Source: Amorphochlora amoebiformis (taxonomy: Eukaryota; Cercozoa; Chlorarachniophyceae). From it: DNA of 64,000 nt. Shown piece by piece: positions 1-57,612 of this stretch. A program made the position numbers and the translations under genes. The stretch covers positions 186,001 through 250,000 of the forward strand of contig BAAHQB010000059.1 in the NCBI GenBank assembly GCA_054601695.1. The letters are read 5' to 3'. The notes under the pieces are model-generated. The model ran no database searches and was not told the DNA's origin. It worked only from the letters and a program-made list of their open reading frames with translations. Every line of letters begins with the position of its first letter. Within the stretch, counting starts at the first letter, position 1.

Positions 1-4985
<4,985 letters not shown>

Positions 4986-5039
4986 TTCGTATTATTAAAT
5001 GCTTATCTTTCTCTCTATCTATCTGTTTCTGAATGGTTA

Positions 5040-5119
<80 letters not shown>

Positions 5120-5976
5120 TTGTGTGTGTGTAAATGTATGTATTATATTTATGTCATATTCCTTTGTAATATACATATATATATATAATTTGTGCGCGCG
5201 CGCGCGCGCGCGCGCGCGCGCGCGCGCGCGCGCGCGCGCGCGCGCGCGCGCGCGCGCGCGCGCGCGCGCGCGCCGCGCGCGCGCGCGCGCGCGCGCGCGC
5301 GCGCGCGCGCGCGCGCGCGCGCGCGCGCGCGCGCGCGCGCGCGCGCGCGCGCGCGCGCGCGCGCGCGCGCGCGCGCGCGCGCGCGCGCGCGCGCGCGCGC
5401 GCGCGCGCGCGCGCGCGCGCGCGCGCGCGCGCGCGCGCGCGCGCGCGCGCGCGCGCGCGCGCGCGCGCGCGCGCGCGCGCGCGCGCGCGCGCGCGCGCGC
5501 GCGCGCGCGCGCGCGCGCGCGCGCGCGCGCGCGCGCGCGCGCGCGCGCGCGCGCGCGCGCGCGCGCGCGCGCGCGCGCGCGCGCGCGCGCGCGCGCGCGC
5601 GCGCGCGCGCGCGCGCGCGCGCGCGCGCGCGCGCGCGCGCGCGCGCGCGCGCGCGCGCGCGCGCGCGCGCGCGCGCGCGCGCGCGCGCGCGCGCGCGCGC
5701 GCGCGCGCGCGCGCGCGCGCGCGCGCGCGCGCGCGCGCGCGCGCGCGCGCGCGCGCGCGCGCGCGCGCGCGCGCGCGCGCGCGCGCGCGCGCGCGCGCGC
5801 GCGCGCGCGCGCGCGCGCGCGCGCGCGCGCGCGCGCGCGCGCGCGCGCGCGCGCGCGCGCGCGCGCGCGCGCGCGCGCGCGCGCGCGCGCACATATATAC
5901 ATACTTACTTACTTAATAGTCAATCTCTAGAGGTTATGCGTAGGTTCAACGGCAAGTATATGTGTAAATATATATG

Positions 5977-6021
<45 letters not shown>

Positions 6022-6052
6022 CATATATATATATTCATTTATATATATGTAT

Positions 6053-6099
<47 letters not shown>

Positions 6100-6608
6100 T
6101 ATACATATATATATATATATATAATGTATACATATATATATATATACATATATACATATATATATGTTCCAACCTTCACATTTTGTGCACACACACAGAT
6201 TCATATATCTACACAAACATACCCCCATGCTTACAATCATCATGCATACATGTATAAAAACGCACTTACATACATATACATATAAATATACATAAATTTG
6301 TACACAAACATACACACGCCGCATCCACGCCAAACACCTTCCCGCACAAACACACCCCCCTAGAGAAATCACGCACCATTGCTTTCCCGCCATTTTCAGC
6401 CTCCCCTTTCCCTCGCCTTCGTCACTCCAATGACCTCCAAGTCCGAGAAAGCTAACCAATACGACCACCAGCCCTGACCTCGCCCACCGGGACCGGCCGT
6501 CTTCCATTCGAGACTCTTCAGATATCCCGGGGATTCGTGGAGTTTTTGGAGATACCCCGGAGAACTCTCCAAATCACGAATCCCAGTTGACACGTGCCTC
6601 TCCGGAGA
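4986..6608. other. Head-to-head intergenic region between G1 and G2, dominated by (CG)n
   Basis: The region separates the putative starts of G1 (-) and G2 (+). It holds (TA)n, a short (TG)n at about 5101-5130, the long (CG)n tract, more (TA)n to about 6170, and then unique GC-richer sequence at 6290-6608. I see no convincing exon. An ATG at 6431 opens a frame of only 15 codons. A shared promoter is inferred from the gene arrangement only. Confidence 0.5.
5194..5890. repeat. ~700-bp (CG)n dinucleotide tract
   Basis: Almost perfect alternating CG for about 697 bp, with one phase break (GCGCCGCGCG) near 5272. It is preceded by (TA)n, (TG)n and TATAATTTGTG and followed by ACATATATAC. Open frames of Ala-Arg on both strands are translation artefacts. 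Alternating CG is the classic Z-DNA-forming sequence. The length should be treated as approximate because such tracts are hard to read. Confidence 0.95.
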
Positions 6609-13995
<7,387 letters not shown>

Positions 13996-15513
13996 ATCCG
14001 AAGTTCGAGTGAACAATATGAACCAGATAAACTCAAAACGCTCTCGAAATGGACGCTTTCACCTAATTTCACCTAAACTACTGCTGACTATGAGAGAGTA
14101 GTAAGTTACCCTATCGACATGGACGCTTTCACCTAATTTCACCTAAACTACTGCTGACTATGAGAGGGTAGTCTAGGTAGTAGGTTACTAGTAACGCTAT
14201 CGACATGGACGCTTTCACCTAATTTCACCTAAACTACTGCTGACTATGAGAGTAGTCTCGTATGAGTATATGAAATGAATTTCAGAAAATTTCTCTGAAA
14301 GTTCTTAGGTGCTGTCGTAGAAGAATGTGGCTCCGAGTTAATTATTATTAGATTTGAAGTTGTTGAACGCGATCAGTACTGCTTGCTAATACGTACCGCT
14401 GCAGGTGTCATACAGCATGGATTAGTTTAGGCAATTATCACTGAAGGTTTCAATGAGTAGTACTTCTTTGAAATATGTCTATAGTATTACAATATAGTTG
14501 TGTAACTTATGTCATATATAAATATATAAATGAAATATATATATATTTATATATATTATCGTGATATCGTAAATCCAGTAAATTTATATATTATATAACA
14601 TATATTTTATATATATACACACACATCTAGTATGAATACAAATATTTACAGATTTTCATACATATTATATATGTATTCATTATTGATTTCTTTTCTTAGT
14701 ATTCATGTATGTTCGTATGCATGTATGTGTATAATATATATATATATATATATATGTAATATGTTGTGTATCTTAGGTTAACGAAGAGACGAACGGATCG
14801 TTGGTTGTGTTAGAAGATTTTCATACACATACTAGCATAGACATACATTTTTGTAAATACCTAGATAACATTTTATATCATAGTATATAATTATATATAT
14901 CTCTAGACTAGATAATATCTGGAATATTATTCATGTTTGTACTATCGCATGTCACAATGATTTACAATAATTTAAATTATATACAAATGTAAAGTCATAC
15001 TGAGGTCAAAGACAGCTTACATTGTACACAAGATTGTACACAAGATTGTCATACATCTAGCATATACTAGATATATGTCAAAATCGAAAACAACATATCC
15101 TGAGTGGTCTAACTTCTAGAACTTAGCAAAATCGAAACAACAACATATATAGTATCATACATGATGAGTGATAACTCGTAACTTCGGTAACAACGTTACA
15201 ACATCTATAGTACATCCATAGTCCAAATAGTACTTTGTCTATTTTCTAGAAGCACTCTATATACCCTAGACACGTGTACCACCACATTTTCATATATACA
15301 TCACGTATATCTCACGCTTCTGAACTTAATTAATCTGAAACCTCTAAAACCGAGAAGAGATGATATATGCATTATCAAGGACGATTATAGATAGATATCT
15401 AGATGATATCTAGATATATCAGATATGATATAAGGGATATCTGATATATAGATGATATCAGGGGACGATATGATATCTAGGATATGATATCTAGGATATG
15501 CGGGTTCCGATAT
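13996..15513. other. Tail-to-tail 3' flank of G2 and G3, mostly unique AT-rich sequence
   Basis: After the G2 stop, about 1.5 kb is mostly non-repetitive and AT-rich with stops in all frames, ending at the G3 stop. It contains one three-copy repeat (14049-14255), short (TA)n near 14730, and a GATATCTAG-type degenerate repeat at 15390-15510. It is best read as 3' untranslated and intergenic sequence. I see no RNA gene. Confidence 0.6.
14049..14255 (+). repeat. Three tandem copies of a ~50-bp unit in the G2 3' flank
   Basis: ATGGACGCTTTCACCTAATT then TCACCTAAACTACTGCTGAC and TATGAGAG starts at about 14049, 14119 and 14205 with spacers of different length. The unit itself contains the doubled word TTTCACCTAA. 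It is not derived from any exon I found. Confidence 0.9.
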
Positions 15514-27491
<11,978 letters not shown>

Positions 27492-27995
27492 GGTCGTTTC
27501 TTGCGCAGGTATGGGTGGTGGTGGTGATTTGGGGAATTTCGACTTTGGAATTTGAAATCGATGTGTTTTGTGTCGCGGGGTAACAATGTTACATAAGAAG
27601 CTTGATATCCTTGTATATATTGGATGAGATATGTGTATAAGAAATGTTTAATATGAGGATATCTTACATGGGTATGTTCACTGGACTTAAACATTCCCCG
27701 ATTAATAATTTTCGCATATAAATTTATTCCCGGGATTTGTCTGGTATTTCCCGGGATTTGTCTGGTATTTCCCGGCATTTACATTGTACAAGCGTGAATC
27801 CCCGATATCCCCGGCATTTCTTGATACCCATGGAAACTCCATCCGAAGAATTATTTTTTCCCCAGAGCGCGTGCCTAACTCGTGCACTCCAACCCGTGCC
27901 AAAATTTCACGCTATTCATCCTGCATATCTCAGGCGGCATCATTGGCTTCGCAACCCCCCCCCCCCCCCCCGTCTCAGCCCTCAAGAGTACCCCG
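27492..27995. other. Head-to-head promoter region between G3 and G4
   Basis: About 500 bp of unique sequence without (TA)n separates the G3 start (27491, minus) from the G4 start (27996, plus). It has a doubled word around 27735-27775 (TTTGTCTGGTATTTCCCGGG) and a C-rich run at 27957-27971. It is the only stretch of this kind between the two genes, so a shared promoter is inferred. I see no clear TATA box. Confidence 0.5.
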
Positions 27996-46466
<18,471 letters not shown>

Positions 46467-46874
46467 CCGTCTAACCTCAACACAAACCGCTATATACACT
46501 AAATATAGCTAAATAACTATAACATACATACAACTGCGTATGATAATGATATATTCGGAAGATTGTGAGCGTCATACAGTTTTCGAACGAGAAAGAGAGA
46601 GAGATATTTAGAACCTGAGGAAATCTTGTCTGTCGTCATCACACGTAGTCTCTAAAATGAAATTCAACGATTATCTGGATTATCTTGCTTCTAGGCTTGC
46701 TAAGTTGCCCGAGTCGGGCTGAGTAGAAAGAAGTACACAATTTTGTTTTATATTTTGGAATTTACTTGATTATAATCATTTGTCTTGGCGACTTGGTATA
46801 TACAGGTACATATATAGATATATGATATATATGTACATACATGTAAAAAATAGCATGATGTATGTATATATCTC

Positions 46875-46921
<47 letters not shown>

Positions 46922-47532
46922 GATCTGTCTAGACTACAGATACAATACTAGTTTGAGTATTTCTATTCAACATAGATCGACCTAGATCGATCGTTGGTAT
47001 CAATCAATATTGACATCCAGACGATCAAATGATATATATAACATACTTCTACTACTAGTACTACATGTAGATAACAAACCGGGTTGGACAGATACCATGA
47101 TTACAAGATTATAACTATACAGCATGTACTTGAAGACCATACAACATACAACTGAGACATCTACAATGGTACTCTAGGTACTACTACGGGGCACACCTAG
47201 ACACGACACTGTCACATCATGACTCACATGCATATTCAGTGCCAAACACATGTAACTAGACGACATGTGACTAGTGTGATAGGTAGTCGAGTAAATCCTA
47301 GAAATCTAGACACTGAAATATAACCGGGTTGGATACCAAGATGATAATATTATAATTATACATGTACTTGAAGCACTAGAATCTGATCAATTGATATACG
47401 CGATATATATATAACACTTCAGCTATAGATCTGGTAGATTAATTCGGCATAGGCACTCTTATTACACTCTAGCTGGGCAATGCTCAGACTGTTGCTTTAG
47501 ATTAATACTCTTAGATACTAACGAGGTCGAAT
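46467..47532. other. Tail-to-tail 3' flank of G4 and G5, unique AT-rich sequence
   Basis: About 1.07 kb between the G4 stop and the G5 stop with little microsatellite (one (TA)n at 46880-46915) and stops in all frames. Two loosely similar segments with ACCGGGTTGGA recur at about 47078 and 47322. It is probably 3' untranslated and intergenic sequence. No RNA gene is recognised. Confidence 0.6.
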
Positions 47533-47590
47533 TTAGGCAAATTCTAGAATTTTTTTGGGAATGCTTAGACTACCTCTAGTGACTAGTAGC

Positions 47591-47636
<46 letters not shown>

Positions 47637-47705
47637 TCACTGCTGTGGAGCTTCCTGGCTGGTCTGTAAACAATTAATTTAATTCTCAGATTATGTATGC
47701 ATATG

Positions 47706-47765
<60 letters not shown>

Positions 47766-48020
47766 ATATTATATGCATTTATATTATGTATATAAATATG
47801 TAAATATGTGTGTATAGTATAGATAGATGTAGATATACATATTTATTTTTGAATATCACATATATATATTTATATATATATATGTATATATATATACATA
47901 TATAATATACTTTTCATCAATACATAATATGTAATGTATATATATATATGTACACACATATGCACATATGTATGTATATATGTATATCAGATATCAACAT
48001 TTATATAAATAATGTGAATA

Positions 48021-48052
<32 letters not shown>

Positions 48053-48193
48053 TTATATGTGTATATATATATAGATATACATGTATATATATATATATAT
48101 ATAATAATTATGTATATATATATATATATATATATAACCTCAGGATCTTCCGATTCATCGTCATCGTACTCGTCAAATTCATCAAAATCAACC

Positions 48194-48231
<38 letters not shown>

Positions 48232-48241
48232 ATTTTTTAAC

Positions 48242-48279
<38 letters not shown>

Positions 48280-48287
48280 AAAAAAAA

Positions 48288-48337
<50 letters not shown>

Positions 48338-48393
48338 GTAGATTCATCGTCGACAAATTCATCAAAATCAACCTATATTATACATGTATATAC

Positions 48394-48439
<46 letters not shown>

Positions 48440-48584
48440 ATATATATATGCATAATATATATATATATGTGTGTATGTATTATATATACATATATACATA
48501 TATAATATATATATATATATATATATACATATGTAATATATACATATAATATATATATATATATATGTATACGTACATGTGTTG

Positions 48585-48633
<49 letters not shown>

Positions 48634-48677
48634 GATATGTGCGTATATATATAAATGTTTCCATGTAAATACATCTA

Positions 48678-48728
<51 letters not shown>

Positions 48729-49313
48729 ATACACATACAGATATATATATATATATATATATAAATTTATAAATATATTTACATAATACTTCCCAAGTAT
48801 CCCCTATTTCTAAGCCCACTCCTTACCCTAACCCTAACCCTAAACACCACTCAACACCCCCAACAACACGATCTGCTGTTATCCCTAACAGCACTATAGC
48901 CCCACTCTGTGGAGGAGTCAATGGTCCTCGGACTAAGACATGCTGAATAATCTCATCCTAACCCTAATCCTAACCCTGTGGGGGAGTCAATGGTCCTAGG
49001 ACTAAGACATGCTGAATAATCTGATCCTAACCCTAACCCTAACCCTGGTTCTAATCCTAACACTAACCCAACCCTAACCCAAATTTAAACCTAACCCTAA
49101 CCCTAACCCTAACGCTATAGCCCCACACTGTGGAGGAGTCAATGGTCCTCGGACTAAGACATGCTGAATAATCTGATCCTAACCCTAATCCTAACCCTAA
49201 CCCTAACCCTAACCGTAAGACCTTCGAGAATACCTTAATTCCGGAGATTCTTTGGAGAAAGACAGTTACGTTTAATGGAAGGCCGTTGGGCTTGTATCTA
49301 TATTTTGATATGT

Positions 49314-49360
<47 letters not shown>

Positions 49361-49439
49361 CGTATATAAATATATTTATATATATTTATATATCTGAACA
49401 ACGGTTACGTTTAATGCTATGTGATATGAATATATTTGA

Positions 49440-49491
<52 letters not shown>

Positions 49492-49669
49492 TATATATAT
49501 ATATATATATGTATGTACATATGTATATATATATATGTATATAAATAAATAAAAATAGATATATGTGTGTATATAGGTATATACATATATGTATATATAA
49601 TATAGTTATATATCAGAAAGACTGTCATTTATATACATACATGTGTGTATATATGTATATATACATATA

Positions 49670-49704
<35 letters not shown>

Positions 49705-49926
49705 AGAGTTATATATCAGAAAGACTGTCATATATATATATGTATTTACATATCAGAAAGACTGTAATGTTTAAAGGCCATTAGGCTTCTACCTAACTTA
49801 TATCAAGACATTTATATATATATATATATATATATAAATGTCTTGATATATATATATATATATGTATATGTATATATATACTTGTATATATATATATATG
49901 TATATATATATACGTATATATATATT

Positions 49927-49960
<34 letters not shown>

Positions 49961-50150
49961 ATAATATATATAATATGTGTTAGATATAATATATATTAAT
50001 ATATATATATATAAAAATATATATTATGTATTATAATATATATATATATATATATATACATATGCGCGTATGTATGTATATAATATATATACGTATATAT
50101 ATATATTGTATTTGTACATATATATATATATATATATATGTATATATTAC

Positions 50151-50210
<60 letters not shown>

Positions 50211-50278
50211 CACGCTTTGAAGCCGGCACTACAATATATATGTGTATATATACATATATATATATATATTTATATATA

Positions 50279-50341
<63 letters not shown>

Positions 50342-50416
50342 ACTTTATAGACACGCTTTGAAGCATCGGCACGTGTGACCCGTCGGCATGAATCCAGCTG
50401 GAGTATATATTATATA

Positions 50417-50452
<36 letters not shown>

Positions 50453-50534
50453 ATATATATATATATATATATATATTATTATATAGATATAAGCATATTA
50501 TAATACTGATACATGAATCTTGCGGAGTAGTATA

Positions 50535-50576
<42 letters not shown>

Positions 50577-50580
50577 CATA

Positions 50581-50619
<39 letters not shown>

Positions 50620-50883
50620 CTAAATGTGGATATATTCACATATGCACATATCCATACATATATATGTATATATACAATTTATTTAATACATGGATCTAGT
50701 CGAGTAAGACGCCTTTCGGTGGCATATGGCCTGGAAAAACTGTCTAACAGCTCCTTCTAAGTTCGAAGATTCGTATCTAATGATCAAATTCAAATGAAGT
50801 CATTATTGAATATTCAAACACTCTATGCCGTAGTATATATATATATGTATGTATGTATGTATATATATATATACATATATATT

Positions 50884-50920
<37 letters not shown>

Positions 50921-51141
50921 ACATACATACATATCTAAGTTCGAAGATTCGTATCTAATGATCAAATTCAAATCGAGTCAATTTTTGAATATTCAAACAC
51001 TCTATGCCGTATATACATGTATATGTATGTATGTATATGTATAAAAATATATATATAAATATATATGTCTAAGTTCGAAGATTCGTATCTAATGACCAAA
51101 TTCAAATCAAGTCATTTTTGAATATTCAAACACTCTATGCC

Positions 51142-51209
<68 letters not shown>

Positions 51210-51423
51210 CTAAGTTCGAAGATTCGTATCTGATGATCAAATTCAAATCAAGTCATTTTTGAATATTCCATTACTCTATGCCGTATATATATATATATAT
51301 ATGTATATAATATAAGTATGTATGTATATATACATATATATATATACATATATATATATATATTATTTACATATGCGTTATGTGTGTAAATTAAAGGATA
51401 ATTAATATCGTTAAGGTTCAAAG

Positions 51424-51470
<47 letters not shown>

Positions 51471-51545
51471 TGTAGCTATGCCCCGCATTGTAGTGAGAAG
51501 ACGACCGACCACAGATCGCATATACCCAAGATAATCCTGTATATA

Positions 51546-51588
<43 letters not shown>

Positions 51589-51751
51589 TATATCACATGT
51601 ACCTGAGATAATCCTCTATATATATATATATATATATACATATATACATATATATGTATGTGTGTAATATAAACATAAACCAAAACATGCACATATTAGC
51701 TTTACAAATATATTTATACATACACATTATTATTATTATTATTGTTACTAT

Positions 51752-51792
<41 letters not shown>

Positions 51793-51806
51793 GTAAAATT
51801 ATATGC

Positions 51807-51852
<46 letters not shown>

Positions 51853-51915
51853 TGTATATATATATATATATATTATATACAAATATATATGTACACATAT
51901 ATACATATATATATT

Positions 51916-51959
<44 letters not shown>

Positions 51960-51974
51960 TATAAATATATATGT

Positions 51975-52019
<45 letters not shown>

Positions 52020-52191
52020 ATATATGTGTGTGTATATATATACATGTATGTACACATATATATATACCACTAGGTCTTGGTTAACCCACATATCTTTATA
52101 TATATATATATATGTATATACTTTATATTTACCGCTAGGCGTAGGTTAACCATATATCTTTATATACATACATATATATATATAATAAAAC

Positions 52192-52222
<31 letters not shown>

Positions 52223-52358
52223 TTACCGCTAGGCCTTGGTTTACCCACGGGGACTGTCTTCCCGGCTTAGGGTACAAGTTAAATATTATTACGCCTAAAT
52301 GAAAAATATTACATATATATATATGTATATATTTATATATATATATATGAATAAATAA

Positions 52359-52408
<50 letters not shown>

Positions 52409-52667
52409 GTATATATATGTAAAATTATACCCATTATCTACATATGAGTTTAATATTTAAAAGGTTTATATGTACACACATAATATATATATATATATAT
52501 ATCTATATCTATATGTATATGTGTATTACACATAGAAATATAATACTATTTCACATATAAATATATAATATATGTGCATATAGATAGATAGATATATGAG
52601 TTACCTATAGGCATAGCCCCATAGAAGACTTCCTTAGGGTCGATTTTGCTGTCTTTCGTACCCCTAA

Positions 52668-52723
<56 letters not shown>

Positions 52724-52762
52724 TTAAATATATATATATATATATATAACGTGGGTATATAC

Positions 52763-52796
<34 letters not shown>

Positions 52797-52812
52797 CTGC
52801 ACATATAACACA

Positions 52813-52897
<85 letters not shown>

Positions 52898-52968
52898 TAT
52901 AAGCATAACCTAGTAAGTGGTGGGGGCGGATCAGGGCCTTTTCGTTGAATAAGCTCCCGAAAACTATG

Positions 52969-53002
<34 letters not shown>

Positions 53003-53142
53003 CTATATACATTTATGCATATTCGTGCTTTTGAGTACTTGCTTAGGATCTAAAACACATATAGATATAATATATGTATATATATATATATATATAATAT
53101 TGTATATATGATTGAGCTTAGTACTTTTTAGAACTGTCTAGG

Positions 53143-53176
<34 letters not shown>

Positions 53177-53282
53177 TACATATGTAATACATATATATAT
53201 ATATATATATATGAATATATATATATATATATGTGTGTATATATATACATATATATAATACCTTTTCAGGACTGTTAATATA

Positions 53283-53375
<93 letters not shown>

Positions 53376-53445
53376 CATATATATATTTATATTTGTATAT
53401 ATATATATATATTTGATGAAGGGATGTACCTTTAAAGGGCTGTTA

Positions 53446-53482
<37 letters not shown>

Positions 53483-53515
53483 CCACAATATACACATATA
53501 TAACTACGTATATAC

Positions 53516-53546
<31 letters not shown>

Positions 53547-53549
53547 ATG

Positions 53550-53597
<48 letters not shown>

Positions 53598-54004
53598 CAT
53601 ATATAACCTTTTGAGAACTGTTTTGGCGACCCACTTATATGCTTTCTTTGATGCCGAAGGGGGATGTACCTTTGACTCCTTCTCCTATATATATATATTT
53701 ATATTTTGGTATATATATATAGATATTAGATATATAGATATTAGATATATAGACATTAGATATATAGATATTATATATATATATATATATATATAGATAT
53801 ATTTCTTTGATGCCGAAGGGGGGTGCTTTACCTTTGACCCTTTCTCCTATATATATATATATATATATTGGTATATATCTAGATATATATATATATATAT
53901 ATATATATGTGATATATAATATATGTTTGCAAATATGTTATGTATTATATATATATATATATATATATATGTATAAATATATAATATATATGTATATGTA
54001 TATG

Positions 54005-54049
<45 letters not shown>

Positions 54050-54090
54050 AAAATATATAAATATTACATATATACATATACATATACATA

Positions 54091-54131
<41 letters not shown>

Positions 54132-54455
54132 ATACATACATACATACATACATACATACATAATACACATCACACTACACACACACACATACACGCATAC
54201 ATCTCACAATACATAAGTACCCCCCCCGAGTCTTCGAGTGATGTAACGGAACCCGATGACACAGAAACCCACGACCTCGAAGCCGTTCCCACTAGGGTAG
54301 TATTATGCTTGCAATTAGCATTATCGTTAGATTATTCAGCATGTCTTAGTCCGAGGACCATTTGACTCTGATAATGATTAGGGTTTGGTTTTTAGATATT
54401 TCCAGGGAGCTTAGGGCTAGGGTTGGGTGAGAATTTTTGTTGTATGTATACATGT

Positions 54456-54505
<50 letters not shown>

Positions 54506-54721
54506 CCGATAATATATATATGTTGGGATTAGGGTTGGTTTGATGGTTATAGATAGTGCTAGAAGGGATAGTTTTAGGGCTAGGGTTGAGAATGTAAAAT
54601 TTTGCGAAAGTTTGTGTGATTATATATAATATATATATATATATATTGTTTATAGCTAGTGTTAGAAGGGATAGTCTTAGGGCTAGGGTTGAGAGTTTAA
54701 AATTCGCGAATGTTGGTGTCG

Positions 54722-54813
<92 letters not shown>

Positions 54814-54921
54814 ACTATATATATAATATATATATACCATATATATAACATGTGTATGTATACCTGAGTCTTTACGCATGTGGGTGGAGATTAGGATATC
54901 CCTTTTCCATCGCTGATTTAA

Positions 54922-54996
<75 letters not shown>

Positions 54997-55290
54997 GTAT
55001 ATTACTTAAAACGATGTATATTATGAAAACTATATATATATATATATATATTATATATAATTATATATATATGTATATATATATACATATATTATATATC
55101 TATATCTATATATATATATATATATTATATATCTATATATATATATATGGATATTTTCATATATGTATGTATACCTCAAGTTCAATGTTACAAATGGCGA
55201 GAAGGATTATGTAAAAAACATAGATATAAATGGATATATTCATATATGTTGTCCAGTGTTACAAATGGCGAGAAAAGGATTATGTAAAAA

Positions 55291-55336
<46 letters not shown>

Positions 55337-55582
55337 TCATATATGTATGTATGTATACCTCAAGTTCAGTGTTGCAAATGGCGAGAAGTGACTCGGCAAA
55401 ATTTCGCTTTTTCTTTGTATGTTTGGCATAATATAAATATATATATATATATATATGTATAATATATATATATATATATATATACATACATATATATGTA
55501 TGTATTTATGTATATAAATATATATATGTGTGTATATATATAAGTAAATAGATATCTATATATGTACATACGTACATATTGG

Positions 55583-55673
<91 letters not shown>

Positions 55674-55698
55674 TATCCATTTGACATATTTACTACCT

Positions 55699-55771
<73 letters not shown>

Positions 55772-55829
55772 TAATATTTGTACTTGAGGCTTCGGCTCTT
55801 CTGCCTTCACCTCTGCCTCCCTACTAATA

Positions 55830-55878
<49 letters not shown>

Positions 55879-56058
55879 TATACTAATTTAATATGATATA
55901 TATATATATATATATATATGTAAGTGCAGAGTCAAGCATATCCTACGTATATACACATATATATAGATATATACATATATATATATATATTATTAATAAT
56001 AATAACATTGTTACTTTTGTGTATTGATATGTTTAGATTCGTCGAGCATATCCTATAT

Positions 56059-56118
<60 letters not shown>

Positions 56119-56176
56119 GATACTTTTTGTGTTTCGATATCTCTATATTCGTCGCCGAGTATATCCTACATACACT

Positions 56177-56232
<56 letters not shown>

Positions 56233-56295
56233 ATAGTAATATTATTATTACTTTTGTGTATTGATATCTTGAGATTCGTCAAGCATCTCCAGGTC

Positions 56296-56362
<67 letters not shown>

Positions 56363-56451
56363 CATAATAGTAATATTATTACTTTTGTGTATTGATATCT
56401 TGAAATTCGTCAAGCATCTCCAGGTCATATATGTATATATGTGTATATATA

Positions 56452-56509
<58 letters not shown>

Positions 56510-56650
56510 TAATATTATTACTTTTGTATGTTGATATCTTGAGATTCGTCAAGCATCTCCAGGTCAGCTAGTGACGGCATACTTTTCCACGATTCTGATA
56601 CCTGTATATCAAATATAATATATATATATATATGTATATGTATTATATAC

Positions 56651-56709
<59 letters not shown>

Positions 56710-56987
56710 AAATTCGTCAAGTATATCCAAGTCTGCTAGTGACGGCATAATTTTCCACGATTATATATATATATTATATATATATATTTGTTATATATAT
56801 AAATAATATATATATATACATAATATATAATACATATAAATACATCATACAATACTTAATACTTACACATACATACATACATACATATATATAATATGTT
56901 CATATATCTAATGTACCTCCTGCAGTAGAGACATGAGACCTTCTCCGGGATATATATATATATATATATATACATATATATATACAC

Positions 56988-57018
<31 letters not shown>

Positions 57019-57019
57019 T

Positions 57020-57053
<34 letters not shown>

Positions 57054-57568
57054 ATATAATATACCTCCTGTAGTAGAGATATGAGACCTTCCCCCGGCCA
57101 GCATTCTGGGGATCCTACGATGTATATATAATATATATTATTTTTATATGTACACATATAATATATATATATATTACATATATATATATATATATTATAC
57201 CATATACATACACTATATTATAATCTCCAATTGTTTGTACACACATATAACATCTTTGTATTACCCGGTGCAGCCATAGGACTATTCTGAGACGGCAAAG
57301 TCTCAACCTGTCACACACAAAGACACATCACCCTTCGACCCACACATCCATATACAATGTATCACACATTCACATACAATCTACTGTTTACAAAACAACA
57401 TCAAAGATAGTCCACCATCTAGATAAAATACGTTCATATAGAATGTTTTAATGTACACAAACATATTCATGAAGAAATCTGTCATATGCGAGGAATATAT
57501 CGTAATTAAATACACAAAGATGTTCATAAAGAATCTTGCATATTCAAGGAATATATCGTTGCCATCTA

Positions 57569-57612
<44 letters not shown>

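Noticed and set aside
5015-6124. 300-residue Ala-Arg open frames on both strands
   Set aside because: Translations of the (CG)n tract; present in several frames on both strands.
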